Source: Leucogyrophana mollusca (lineage: Eukaryota > Basidiomycota > Agaricomycetes > Boletales). From it: DNA of 64,000 nt. Of this stretch, positions 10,860-22,065 are shown one piece after another. How positions within the stretch are numbered: position 1 is the stretch's first letter; each line of letters starts with the position of its first letter. The translations under genes and the position numbers were made by a program. The notes under the pieces were generated by a model. That model had not been told where the DNA came from. It saw only the letters and a list, made by a program, of their open reading frames with translations, and did not search any database. The stretch covers positions 163,856-227,855 of the forward strand of contig MU266342.1 of NCBI GenBank assembly GCA_021014945.1. The letters run 5' to 3'.

Positions 10860-12351
10860 ATGTACTCCCAACTTCCCCTCCTCGCTTTTCTCCTCGCAAA
10901 TGCCGCTCCCTCCAGCGCCGGTCTCTTCTCCGGCAGCTCCCACACCCTCCATCTTGCCACTCATCATGCACACAAGGTTGCTATCAAGCATAGTGCAGGC
11001 CTCGCGCGAGACCTCCGGGTGGCTCTGAGGGGCGTACTGGATGTGCAATCCCCGTCCTCGCCAAATCAAAACGTTTACTGCGTTAGCTCTGGTGGAGGTG
11101 TCAGCGTGCCTGTTGGGAGCTCCAATACTTCATCACCATCAGCAACCACGAGTGCTGCGGGGTCTCAACCCACCACGAGCGGGAGCAGTACTGCGCCTTC
11201 ATCTCCGTGGAAGGTAGTTGATCAGTACCAGGGGCAGAATTTCTTTGACGGATGGGGCTTCTACACCGATGCCGATCCGACCAACGGGAACGTCCAATAC
11301 GTTGATCAGAATACTGCCAACTCGAGCGGTCTTATCGAGATCAACTCACAGGGGCACGCAGTGATGCGGGTGGAGACGACACCGCAGGTGCAGAACAATA
11401 GACAAAGCGTGCGCATTACGACGCAGAATACGTTTACTGGTGGACTTGTGGTCATGGACTCGGTGCATATGCCTACTGGATGCGGGACTTGGCCGGCGTT
11501 TTGGACAAATGGTAAGTGGCTGTGGCACTTGACATGGTCGAGTCTTGACTTTTCGAACAGGCCCCAACTGGCCTGCAGGCGGTGAGATAGATATCGTCGA
11601 GGGAATCAACAACTATACAAACAACCAAGCGACCATACACACGAACCCCGGTTGTTCAATTCCTTCGTCCAATTCTACGCTTCTCGATATCACGGGCACC
11701 GTCGTTGGTGGGACAGACTGTTCTGCAGCGCAGACAGGCAACCAAGGATGCGGTGTCCGATCCAACGCCGGTAATTCATTCGGCACCGGGTTCAACTCTA
11801 ACGGGGGTGGTGTTTATGCGAGTACGTGCCGTGTTGTTCGTGGTCTGCAAAGAGGTTGCTAAGAGTTATCTAGTGCTTTGGGACAACTCTGGCATTTCGG
11901 TGTACTTTTTCCCTCGTAACGCCGTCCCGGCGGACATTACAGATGGTGCACCACAGCCTTCCAACTGGTCGGCGCCGATGGCGAGCTGGCCCTCGACAGA
12001 CTGCAACCCGTTCCAGTTCTTCTACACGCACTCGGCAATATTCGACACTACTCTCTGGTTTGTACCTTTACCATATGTACCGTATGAACGCATGAACTGA
12101 CGATACTCTCTTCATAGTGGCGATTGGGCTGGTAGCGCATGGAGTTCGACGGGTGTCCCAGGCCAGGAAGTGAGCTGCGCACAACAGACCGGTTTCTCAA
12201 CGTGCGAAGCATTCGTCCAACAGAGCGGTGCCTCGTTCAGCGAAGCTTGTGAGTCTCTGCGTCTGTCGTTTTCCAAATGATGCAGTAGCTGATCTACCAC
12301 GCAGACTGGGAAGTTGCGAGTGTCAAGATCTATCAGACGTCGTCTTCATGA
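10860..12351 (+). CDS. Secreted GH16 family endo-beta-glucanase
   Basis: Glycoside hydrolase family 16, fungal endo-1,3(4)-beta-glucanase type, acting on beta-glucans outside the cell or in the wall. The signal peptide is MYSQLPLLAFLLANAAPSSA. A Ser/Thr/Pro-rich linker covers about residues 78-118, and the catalytic domain begins near WKVVDQYQGQNFFDGWGFYT. The active-site motif is EIDIVEG, with the nucleophile and acid Glu two and five positions either side of Asp. GTWPAFWTNGPNWP, MLWDNSGISVYFFPR and the final YWEVASVKIYQTSSS are characteristic. Exons: 10860-11511, 11561-11821, 11874-12057, 12118-12248 and 12305-12351, giving 424 residues. No frame problems are seen. Confidence 0.92.
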
Positions 12352-12526
12352 AGTTACGTTCCTAGATGAAGGCTATTATATTGAAAAGTCAATTGGAATC
12401 ACAGGTGTATTTCTTAGGTCTACTGTGCATGTATTGTAGTAATATTTTATGGGCTATACACGGTTTAGATGGATACGACCGCAGCGCGTGTGAGTCTGTC
12501 ACAGTGTGACCAATGCTGATAAAGCG

Positions 12527-12543
12527 TGACTCAGCGTGACTCA
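12527..12543 (+). promoter_or_regulatory. Two TGACTCA (Gcn4/AP-1-type) sites
   Basis: TGACTCA occurs at 12527-12533 and again at 12537-12543, exactly ten bases apart and so on the same face of the helix. The motif is the binding site of fungal bZIP factors of the Gcn4/Yap/AP-1 class. It is about 200 bases upstream of the BAG start. A CCAAT sits just upstream (12510-12514). Confidence 0.5.
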
Positions 12544-12549
12544 TCAGTG

Positions 12550-12562
12550 TTCTGGAAAGTGC
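12550..12562 (+). promoter_or_regulatory. Heat-shock-element-like site
   Basis: TTCTGGAAAGTGC contains inverted TTC/GAA units with a 2-base gap, plus a degenerate third unit, as bound by HSF. It precedes a gene for an Hsp70 nucleotide-exchange cochaperone. Confidence 0.4.
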
Positions 12563-12648
12563 TTTCGTGGTCTGGTGAATACTACGCGCGTCGGTGTACG
12601 CGTCCATCCAGATCTTTCGCGCATTCGTCAGCGCAATGTTACATCCTA

Positions 12649-12655
12649 TAAAGCC
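12649..12655 (+). promoter_or_regulatory. TATA-like box of the BAG gene
   Basis: CTATAAAGC in an otherwise mixed sequence lies about 90 bases before the ATG at 12744. Confidence 0.4.
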
Positions 12656-12743
12656 TTGGAGGGAAATGGGGGGATCGGTATCAGCATTCTTCTTTCTCGA
12701 CCACAATCATCCAACAGTTATCAGCTAAAACTTGCTATCAACC

Positions 12744-14990
12744 ATGTTCGTTCTCACCCCAGTATCTGCTCTGCATTCTCCTGCCGCCCGCCCACACTAT
12801 CGTCCTCATCAACCTAGCCCTCGTGATAGGTACCTCACCGCCCTCGCGGAGGCTCGTGCTGCCGAGATCGAGTATGCCAACTCCCTCGCTAGAGAGGAGG
12901 CTATCCGTAGGCAGCGAGAGGAAGAACGTATCCGTAGACAACGTGAGGAGGCTTTGGCGCGCCGCCAGCGCCAGGAAGCCATTCGCCGGCAGATCCTCCT
13001 CGATGCTCTCCGCGCACAGGACGTGACCTATGTCGCAGACACTCCGTACGCTTACGATGCCCCTTACCACCCCTTAAAGCGCCAGTATTCTGCTTACGCG
13101 GAGGCTGAGGTTGAGAGACGTGCTGCGCTCCAGCGAGCAGCGCATGAACAAGAAGTTCGCCAACAGGAGTGGCAACGTCTCGCTTCACTCAGACGTCAGC
13201 AGTCTCAAGGAATCAGAGCCCAGCAAGCACGCGATCTCTCTGAGAGACAAGGGAACGATGTCGAGAGGTTCCTGAGCTTCTTGTCCGGCCGCCCAGCCGA
13301 GCCTCGCGCGGCTGCGGAAGTGCATCCACAATCCCAACCTGTAAGCCACTATCTGCCTATGATGTCTTCTAATAGCTTATCGCCCACTCAACAACAGACA
13401 AAGCCGTCTCAGTCCTCCGTACCTTCGGAGAATGAGGTCCCGGAAGGTCTCAAGGATCGCTTGGAGTCGCGTCTTATGAGCGAGTATGAGGGGGAGATCC
13501 GCGACACTCTCCAGGCACTTCTCTCGTCGCTTACTTCGCCAGACGCTCCTAAAGCTCAGCCGAAGGAGGGTAACGATCAAAAGTCCGATGCTCCTGTCGT
13601 CGATAAGGGCAAAGACAAGCAAGTCACCTTTGATGTCCCACCTGCGACAGCCGCGCCAACCTCCAAGGACGTACTCGCTTCACTGGAAACGGTCCGCAAT
13701 ATCGACACAGCATACCACGCCCTTTCCTCTGAATTCGAGTTCCCTCGCGACCTTGATTTTGACTCTACCCCATCCACCCCCTCCTCCATCGATTTCTCCA
13801 CTTCCTCTAATGCCAAAACAGAGCTGAAGATGGCATACACTTCGCGCAACACGCCCGTCCGGTACTATGAACATGCACTCAGCGCCCTTCTGACGCAGCT
13901 GGACGCAGTCGAGAGCTTTGACAACGAAGACGTGCGCTTGGAGAGGAAGAAAGTCGTGGCGAAAGTGGAGGGGGCATTGGAGGACCTGGAGAGGGGTATC
14001 GAGGAGAGATTGGAGAAGTTTAAGTGGAAGTTGAGGCGCGAGGCCGCTTCAGAGACTATGGAGGTGAAGAAGAAGAAGAACGTCTTGACCACCGACGAGA
14101 GCAAGGAAGTTGTTGATGGCCAGGAGGGTGCTGCTCCGGAGCCGGTCGATATTCCCATGGGCGATGGCCAGGAGATCACCGAAGCAATCTTGCCTTCTGC
14201 GGATCCTGCGCCCTCAGAGGAATTGTCTGCACCTTCAGCAGAAGTAGTCCCGCCAGCCGAGGCCGAATCTCAGCCCTCGGACAATTCGCAAGAGATGGCA
14301 GGAGAGACTGATGTCGAAATGGTCGCCAACGAACCCACGGACACCGCTATGGTCGACGAGACTCCATCGCTAGCAATTCCCGCTACTACTGCTGATGCAA
14401 GTGAGGGCACCCCTATGGAGTCCCAGGAACACTCGGAGTTGCCTAGCATCTATCATTCCGACTTCGATCAGTCATCGCTTCCCTCCTTGTCGACAGAAAA
14501 CCAAACGGTTGACGCCATCAGCATCGACGACGGTACCCTCCCCATCGACTCGGAAGAAGTAACCACCCAGGACTCGGTCGAATCCAGGAGCGCCGATGAC
14601 TTTTCTCCTGATCCTTCCACCGACGTACCAAACGACAGCGTGAATCCCGATCTTGCCATCAATATCGACGTCGATGTTCCCCTCACTAGTTCTACCGAGT
14701 CTTCGGCGGCTTACCCCCCGGTGGCGGTCGCTGTGCCTTCTTCTCCCACTCTAACTTCCACACTTTCATCTGCGCCTTCGTCTCCCCTCGAATCCACCCC
14801 TTCGAGTCCCGAGGTCGATACCTTCTTGCTTCCCGCCTCGCGCGCCTCATCACCTTCTAAACCGTCACAAGGCGTCGAGGATGATTCGGATGAGTTGGTT
14901 GTGGTGGATCATGAAGAGCAGGCTGGCGACGGGCAAGGTCTTGAGGCTGTTAGCGATCATGAGGAGGGGTGGTCTGAAGTCGAGGCATAG
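12744..14990 (+). CDS. BAG-domain protein (Hsp70 cochaperone)
   Basis: Starts MFVLTPVSALHSP. Residues about 30-90 are a charged helix with repeated RREEE/RRQRQEA blocks. A second Arg/Gln coiled coil follows. Near residues 355-430 is a BAG domain: YYEHALSALLTQLDAVESF, then VRLERKKVVAKVEGALEDLE and an amphipathic end. BAG domains bind the Hsp70 ATPase lobe and release ADP. The C-terminal 300 residues are acidic, Ser/Pro-rich and probably disordered, ending DHEEGWSEVEA. The frame is open throughout (748 residues). A well-formed 57-nt intron at 13341-13397 would shorten it to 729 without changing frame. The upstream HSE- and AP-1-like sites suggest stress induction. Confidence 0.85.
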   Translation: MFVLTPVSALHSPAARPHYRPHQPSPRDRYLTALAEARAAEIEYANSLAREEAIRRQREEERIRRQREEALARRQRQEAIRRQILLDALRAQDVTYVADTPYAYDAPYHPLKRQYSAYAEAEVERRAALQRAAHEQEVRQQEWQRLASLRRQQSQGIRAQQARDLSERQGNDVERFLSFLSGRPAEPRAAAEVHPQSQPVSHYLPMMSSNSLSPTQQQTKPSQSSVPSENEVPEGLKDRLESRLMSEYEGEIRDTLQALLSSLTSPDAPKAQPKEGNDQKSDAPVVDKGKDKQVTFDVPPATAAPTSKDVLASLETVRNIDTAYHALSSEFEFPRDLDFDSTPSTPSSIDFSTSSNAKTELKMAYTSRNTPVRYYEHALSALLTQLDAVESFDNEDVRLERKKVVAKVEGALEDLERGIEERLEKFKWKLRREAASETMEVKKKKNVLTTDESKEVVDGQEGAAPEPVDIPMGDGQEITEAILPSADPAPSEELSAPSAEVVPPAEAESQPSDNSQEMAGETDVEMVANEPTDTAMVDETPSLAIPATTADASEGTPMESQEHSELPSIYHSDFDQSSLPSLSTENQTVDAISIDDGTLPIDSEEVTTQDSVESRSADDFSPDPSTDVPNDSVNPDLAINIDVDVPLTSSTESSAAYPPVAVAVPSSPTLTSTLSSAPSSPLESTPSSPEVDTFLLPASRASSPSKPSQGVEDDSDELVVVDHEEQAGDGQGLEAVSDHEEGWSEVEA

Positions 14991-15242
14991 TACAAGATGC
15001 AAACTTACTCCGCATTGCTACCCTTATTGTTTCATAATATCTACTGTAATCAGTATATCATAGCATTCAAATCCACACTTAGCATGTTTCCTTATATTTT
15101 TTGACGGTAAAGCTTGAATGGTTGTTGTTTGGCTCACTGCAGGCATACACTAAGATATGTTCGGATGAGGGATATAAATCCATCCTATGAGAAGTGAGTA
15201 TACAAGACATCGAACTAGCTTCGATGAGGGGGTGGACATCCC

Positions 15243-18200
15243 TCACGTCCGACCACCCTTCTTCTTCTTGTTCACCACCTTAAAGCCCCACTCAGGCTGG
15301 GCAGGTTTCGGCTGCGTCTTCACCACGTCCGCAATCGATACCGGCTTCCCACTCGTCCCCGGACCAGGTGCGCCCTTTCGTGCGACGGCGTCTGCCCGAC
15401 GTTTGCTGACAAACTCTGCGGCAAACCGACGTCCGTCGAGTGTGGTGCTGTTGGCATAGATCAAGTCAGAAATGATCTCGACAGTTGATGGATCGGGGTC
15501 CATCGGGAAGGACAATAGCATTGACGATATTTCTTCAACTAGAAGGTCTGTGAGAAACGGGGACAGGTGACAACAGAAGGCTCGACATATACGCACGGTT
15601 AACAGAAGTGTTGAGCCCTTTGAGGGAATCACTCAACCACTTGAGGAAGTCATGGGAAGGAGTCACCGGGAAATCATCAACTCTCGAAGGCGCAGGAGCC
15701 TTGACGGTTGAAGGAACAACCCTGGTTGCTGTTCCAGTCGGTCTAGACACTGGAGAAGAGCTTGCGACAGCAGCGGCAGACGTCGATGGCGTGATGGTCG
15801 GTCGGACAGGGGCTACAGCTGGAGTGGGAGCCTTTCCGTTCACACCAACAGTAGTCCAAGCACCGCCTGTCTGAGCACTGGGTGTGGCCTAAGAACAGCC
15901 CGTAACTTCAATACGTGCTCCGAAAGGGCCGAGATCCACCGTACCTTAGTTGTGGTTTCCGCGTACGCCCTGCGTGCGGCCGCGGCCGCCACCGTCTCCT
16001 TCACAGCAAACTTCTTGCGCCTCTCTTCCTCTTCCTGGATCTCCTTCATAGTCTTCTTTGCAGCCGGTGCGGGAGTAGCATTAGTCCACACTGGTGTGCT
16101 AGAGGCAGTCAGAGTCGAGCCCGCTGGAGGGTCTTTGGGTGAGACCGCATTGCGCGCTCCAGCTTGTGATGTAGGCAGCCCCCACGATGCTGTAAAGGGT
16201 TGTGCATCCTCGCCACTCGCCGTAGCAACAGTAGCATTAGCCCGCGCCAGACGTTCCCTCTCCTTCTCTGCAGCTTTCCGAGCTTCAGCCCTCTTGACTT
16301 CGGCCTCCTGGATTTCACGCAGGCTCATAGCGGTACCAAGCGGCTTCGCCTTTTTGGTGTCCTCCTCAGTGGACCACGCCGGCTTGGACTGGGTGGCAGG
16401 GGTGGCGGGTGCTGGAGACGGGCTCTTCACGGCGACAGCGATGGGAACGGGAGGTGGGGGTTTAGAGGCAGCCGCTTGGGCTTGGACTTCTTTGGTGGTC
16501 GATTTGCGTCTGGCTTTGGGTGCAGGTGGTGGAAGCTCGTTGACGGCAGGAGGTACAGATGGTGGAGGGACGGAAGGCACGAGGGCGGAAGCAGGAGCAG
16601 ACTCGACTGGCGTTGGCGGCACAGAGAGAGTAGCGAGGTCCGAAACCGACGCTTCTTCCTGCTGCATCTGGTTGTGTTGGCCTACATTGCTAAAGGTTAA
16701 GCTGTTTGGACCCGGAGCTTCTCTCCAGCCATCATCTACAACTCCAATAGAGGCCGTCAGCCAAGGGGAAGGGTCCTTTGTTTTGTGAGAAGTTTGACTA
16801 CCGCGACCCCAGTTAGCGGGCTGAGGTTGTGGTTGTGGTTGTGGTTGCGCTGGAGTAATGGGTGGTTTGGTTTCAGCGTCAACGGCAACAGGTTGTGGTG
16901 AATCTCGGTTCCTCGCAGCACGGATGGTAGAATGGTCGCCGGACGCCCATGGGGAAGAAGGGTTGGGGGGATGGAGGTTGTCTGGCTGGTTGTGCACAAT
17001 ATCAGGAGACACAGAAACCTGGTTGGACACCTCGCCGAATGGCGAGACAGGTGGTTGTTGCTGGGTGGTGTTAAATGGCAGCGATGGCGATTGCGAGAAC
17101 TGGGACGGGCCAGAAGCACCAAAAGAAGTGCCGCCTAATTCGTTGGCTAGATTATTGAAACCCAAGCCATTGACCCCAATCCTGTCGTCTACAGGCCGAG
17201 ATAAGGGCTCATGCTGGTCACCCACAATAACCATTCCACCATGATTAACGTTCGAAAATCCAGGGCTGCCCTCACCAAAAGGTTCTTGGTTGTAAACAAG
17301 ACCAGAAGCAGAACCTATATGACCTGTTCCCATGCCATTGAAGCCAGGCGAGAAGGGTTCCACCATACGCCCAGCACCCATGCTATCAAAGCCTTGACTT
17401 GGCTGACCAGACAACCCCGAAGATATTGGCCATGGCGATCCACTTGTAGTATATGAGCCCAAATTATCAATAGATGAGGTTCTGCCGGGAGCGAGACCGT
17501 TGAAGGTAGCACGAGAGTCATGTGCCGGCTCGTTGAAGGGCACTCTTCCTCCGTTAAAGCCCCGTCCACCAAAGTTGGGGTCGCCAAGATACGGGTTGGT
17601 TCTACCAGCGAACACAGACGCGTCCGGAGAGCCATTCCCAAACCTGCCACCGCCAAACGAGGATGCGGGAGAGTCGGAAGGATTGGAGGTAGAACTAAGG
17701 TAAGAGTCGAGGGTCGTAGTGCGTAGGGTCCGGGTTGGTACAGGCTGGTATCCATTGAAGGTCTGTTCGTGAGGGTGCCCAAAGGGTTGAAGATGCGCTA
17801 ACCCAGGGGGACCTGTCGAAGCGGGAGGCTGCGAAAGGAAAATTTTGCCTCCGCCGGCGCGACGTTCCAGTTCTCCGACAGGAATCCAGTCGGTCTCGAG
17901 GTGGGTGCGCTTCATCAGTAGGTCTGGTGTGAAGTAACCCTCGTCAAACCATTTCTGCATGAGATCAGCTCGGAACGGGCCTAGGTTCGAATATAACTTC
18001 GTCAACAAAATAGAAAGGAAGCCATGATACGTGATGATTTGTCACCTTGCACTTGGCCTTGCGGGTCGAGGTAGGACCATTCGACACTAGCCGGATCAGA
18101 CAAACCAGGAGGTGGACCAGAAACAGGATGAAAGGCTGTCACAGGGGCAGTATTCATCGTGTCTCCATCCCCGTTCAGGGAAATTGCAGCAACCCCATTG

Positions 18201-19217
18201 TTAAGAGAATTCGAGTCTGGTGGGGCAGTTTGACGAGAAGCATCCGGGATTTCGTCAGGCGGTAGCGTGTCCAAAATGGGCGACCCAGATGGTGGTAGCC
18301 CGTTGAATAAGTCAGTCCCACGAGCACCCCCACGCCCAAAGCCCGAGTCCTCTTCCTCCTCCTTGATTTCCGGTCCTTTTGGCTCGCCATCTCTAGGCAC
18401 ACCACCGCCAGATCTGAGTACACCTTCCGAAGCCCGTCTTCTGGCCACCCAAGAGTCGCCACCATTTAGTACACCATCAAAACCCCCGCCAACGCGAGTT
18501 CGAGGAGATGGTAGCGCGCTCTCGCGTGAGGCAGAGAGTGGACCCTGAGTATTAGACAACGACAACTTGCGTGGGAGACTCGAAGGAGGCTGGTCTTGAG
18601 AAACCACGCGTTAGTCTCATTTCGAGCGAGAACTCGTTCAGGTTCACCTGTGCTCTCCCTCCTCCTCATGAGAGAGCCAAACCGTTCACGCATAGGACTG
18701 GCACCTCCGGTGTTAGTATGATTCAACCGGGGTCGATCAGATGGTGGAGACATTGTGTTGATCAAATCGGTGGACTGACGACGACGTATCTCTGAATTAA
18801 GAGGACCTGCAAAGAGCTGAGTGGTCTCGTGTGAGTCACGGAACCCTGACGAAGAGTTATCAGTCCTTGCCTGACCTTCTTTTCAGCATCGTCCATTTCA
18901 CGCAGCGCAGTAGGCTCGCTTCCAGGTTCATGTACGATACCTTCCCATCGCTCCACCTCTAAGCCCAGGCCACCTCTACCTCCGCCCTCCCTGTAGATTC
19001 TCAGCATTTCTTCCTTCGAATATCTGAACGGACGAGCATCGTCGTGTTTATCCGTTCCTTGTGGGGCTGGTGCGACGAGCGCAGAGTAAGTAGACGCGTT
19101 TGTTTGCTGATTATTAGATGCCGTCGGTGGCGGGGAAGGAGGAGGCTGGGATCGAGCGGGAGTATGGGGCTTTGCGCGCATCCACTCCGGGCCAAAATGC
19201 ATAGTGGAAGTAGCCAT
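15243..19217 (-). CDS. GYF-domain protein
   Basis: Starts MATSTMHFGPEWMRAK, followed by a conserved YSKEEMLRIYREGG block near residue 65 typical of fungal SMY2/GIGYF-type proteins. The GYF domain is split by an intron near 18000-18045: VEWSYLDPQGQVQ joins GPFRADLMQKWFDEGYF. This fold binds proline-rich ligands and, in relatives, links translation repression and COPII/mRNA decay factors. A long disordered Pro/Gln/Ser/Gly region follows, including a QPQPQPQP stretch, and then a Glu/Arg helix (AEVKRAEARKAAEKERERLA). It ends in a conserved WGFKVVNKKKKGGRT tail. The exact function is inferred. Confidence 0.88.
16818..16848 (+). repeat. GGTTGT hexamer repeat within the GYF gene
   Basis: About four copies of GGTTGT on the + strand encode the QPQPQPQP stretch on the minus strand. 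The tract is length-variable by nature. Confidence 0.7.
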
Positions 19218-19550
19218 TTTTTCTCCGTTTCCTTGTGGTAGTTAGTGCAGAACGTGGATTCTGATTGTAATTGCGGTATGCAAGAGGGATTTAGAAAAAT
19301 CTCAGTGGGTTGCTGGTTTGCACGTTTCCCGTGGAAAATAGCAGGCTCTTTGGCAGACGCGATCCAGATTTAGGGCAGGCGGAAATACGCTCACAGCATC
19401 CTCATGCTCAACGTCGACAGCGCCCAAGAAATACTATGTAGACCATCCGAAGTACAGTACGAACATAAAGGCTGTAATAATTTATAAGGGCCCACAAACA
19501 CACACCGTTTCGTATCTACAAGAATCTTCTGCCGCCACAACGGCTTGACC
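19218..19550. other. Intergenic, GYF gene promoter and transporter 3' flank
   Basis: The stretch lies between the start of the GYF gene and the end of the downstream transporter, both on the minus strand. An AT-rich segment (AATAATTTATAAGGGCCC near 19473) is seen. No gene is supported. Confidence 0.5.
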
Positions 19551-22065
19551 TCACTCGGGGGTGATACGCCATCGATGCATTGGCAGAGCTAAAGCCGGTC
19601 GTCAAGTAACGCAAAGAAAGGGAAGGCCCAAAATATTCATGCACTAACCTTGAAGCTTGCGAGCCATTGGAATGATGTAGCCCACGAGGAATGCGACCCC
19701 GAACGCCATGCAGATTGCCGACACAATGTAGAAGCCATCACGCTCAGTAACGCATTTCCCATCAATTTCGGCACAGATGGCTTTCCCATGTTCAGACACG
19801 CATTCTGATGCTGAACTCAAAGTCAAAAAATGCACAAAGCCGACCTACCTCACACAGACCTTTAACAAGTACTTCCGGGCTGGGGTCACTGAGTTGGCAG
19901 GTTGCCACACTGAAAAAGTCCACCCCTAGCGCGGCATCAAAAGAAGCCTCGAGTGATGCGATCCACTGACTTACCTTTGAGCACAAAATATTTTGGCCAG
20001 GTCCCTCCGAGATTTGCAAACGTATTGAGCAGCTGCCTGAGAATGAGTATATCTCAACACATGGACGCTGCTCACACTTACCGTCATGTACGTCCCACCA
20101 ATGAGTGGATCAGATATTCTAGTGTGGAACGCCGAGATTCCAACAAACTGTATCGTTCTGCAGGGGGCCGTGAGTCGACTGGGAATCGGATGAGGGACAA
20201 GTCAATCCTTACGAAGCAAATGACTGCAATACCGTGTGCAGCACCAGATACGCGAAGAAGCCGTGAGATATGTGCGAGGGAAACCAGTAAACAATGAGTG
20301 TTGAGATCATGGCAAAAACAAGCCGAGGCCAAAAAGCCCATATCCAAGGACGCAGGGGCCGGTCCCCGATCGACCATTTAGCCGCAAGCCAGCCTCCCAG
20401 AATCTGGAACGGGAAATCTATGAGGACAACAATGGCCAGATCCTCTCGTCCCAGCCCTTTTTCTATCATCTTCAGTTGAGTGACAGCATCGTTAGCTGCG
20501 AATCCAATCTTTGCGAAGATTAGCATCATCACGAGACCCTGGACATCTGCAGAAGAATCCAAATCAGTCTCGCGGAGCCAGAGAATAATCGGAGTCATAC
20601 TCTTCAGCTTGCAGATATTCCAGATTGTTTTGTACGCTTCGGTAACAGTCATATCAGAATCGTCCAGGGACTCTTTTCCCTGAAGCGCAGGTTCAGTGAG
20701 GTAGTGTTGGACAAGTTGGAAAGTCTGACCTCTTTCTCGAAGAATACCAGCCACAATGTCACTCCGAAACAGAGCAGACTACAGAAACGAAGATATGGAC
20801 CCATGGTCAGGCGAGGGATGCCCCATCTGTCACTGTAGATAACATTAACACCGGCTGCACGAAGTCGACCCTAGCTTACGCGAATGCTTCGCTGTTAAGC
20901 GCAAGGAAAACGGTGAAAGACGCAAAGTAGCCTGTATTAAGACCAATAGTCTGGCAGGTCGACGCGTAAGATAGGTTTTCCTGGGAAAGAAGGGTCAATG
21001 CCCAGCCTATGGCATTATACTCAGTTACTTGGCAAATAACAAGCCCATGGCATACACACCGTCAACAGCGATGTCTATTGATTCATTAGTGCTTGATTAG
21101 CGCCCGGGGAGCTAAAATACACACACCTTGAGTTGCGGACAATAACACCAGTGACGTGAATACGAAGGTAAGTTCGTATAGATTATCTGCTGGCTGAAAC
21201 CCGGCTTAGAAATAGAAGTGTAATGAATGTACAGGGCATCACGAACGTGATCCAACAGTTTCTCCACATTCAAAGAGATGTAGAGCATCAGCGTCCCAAT
21301 GACAATTTGCATTGGTATAATCCAGGATTTCCGGCGGCCAACGGAGGGTATGAAGATGGAGTCGACGATGGGGGACCATAGCAGTTTAAGAGAGTAGGGG
21401 TAGTTAGTCAAGGCAAATAGGCCGAGCTGCGAGTAGGATAGGTGATCTTTGAGAAGGAATGGGACGGATCCTGTGGCGCTGTCAGTTGGTTAGCTGAAAT
21501 GACGCGCGTACGTGTCATACCTAGGGCGAGGCCCAGCTGAAAATGCAGTCAGTTTCGTGTCCCGAATGTGTTAATGCCTCGAAGGAAATGCGACTACTCA
21601 CTGGGACACCTTGAATTAGGTCTGTTGATTCGGAATTGCAATATACGTCAAATGGCGCCCAAGGCAAGAAGGTACAAGAGAAAACCAACAAAGAATGATG
21701 AGTAGGACCATTGCCTTCTTATCTCTGTTTGATAGAGGTTTTTTCTTGGCCGCGTCGAGATGGCCCAGCACCTCGCCGTCGTTGAGATCGCGTGCGGCCC
21801 TGGACCTTTCCTCCTCGTCCAACAGTGATAGCTCTACTTCCTCGCTGTCCCCCACGTCTGTCGACCTCCGCACAGTCCTCATTGCGGTCGGAGTACGCGG
21901 AGAGATGCGTATGCTGTCCAATGAGGAAGAGACTGCTTTGAGGTTTGGAGGCGCTGGAGGGGACATGTCTAGTTGATCCAAATTAGCTTCCACGTTGATA
22001 TTACTGGGTCTGTGGCGTAAGCTGGGAAGGTGCTTCGCAGACGATTTGTTCCGGTGCGTAGACAT
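19551..22065 (-). CDS. Acetyl-CoA transporter (SLC33A1/AT-1 family)
   Basis: Multi-pass ER membrane protein of the MFS-related acetyl-CoA transporter family. The cytosolic N-terminus is about 110 residues and acidic/Ser-rich, ending KKPLSNRDKKAM before the first membrane helix (VLLIILCWF). Family blocks follow: QGVPLGLALGSVPFLL, ALTNYPYSLKLLWSPIVDS, VGRRKSWIIPMQ, TQDIAVDGWALTLLS, FAKIGFAANDAVTQLKMIEK and GGTYMTLLNTFANLGGTWPK. A short last exon gives ARKLQ-ALPMHRWRITPE, a conserved C-terminal WR motif. It was preferred over the stop that follows an apparent readthrough at 19644. Many introns are present. It imports acetyl-CoA for protein acetylation in the ER lumen. Confidence 0.9.

Larger units (their letters stand above)
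12352..12743. other. Intergenic region; promoter of the BAG gene
   Basis: The left part is AT-rich 3' sequence of the GH16 gene. From about 12500 the stretch holds a CCAAT box, two TGACTCA sites, a heat-shock-like site and a TATA box, listed separately. Confidence 0.6.
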
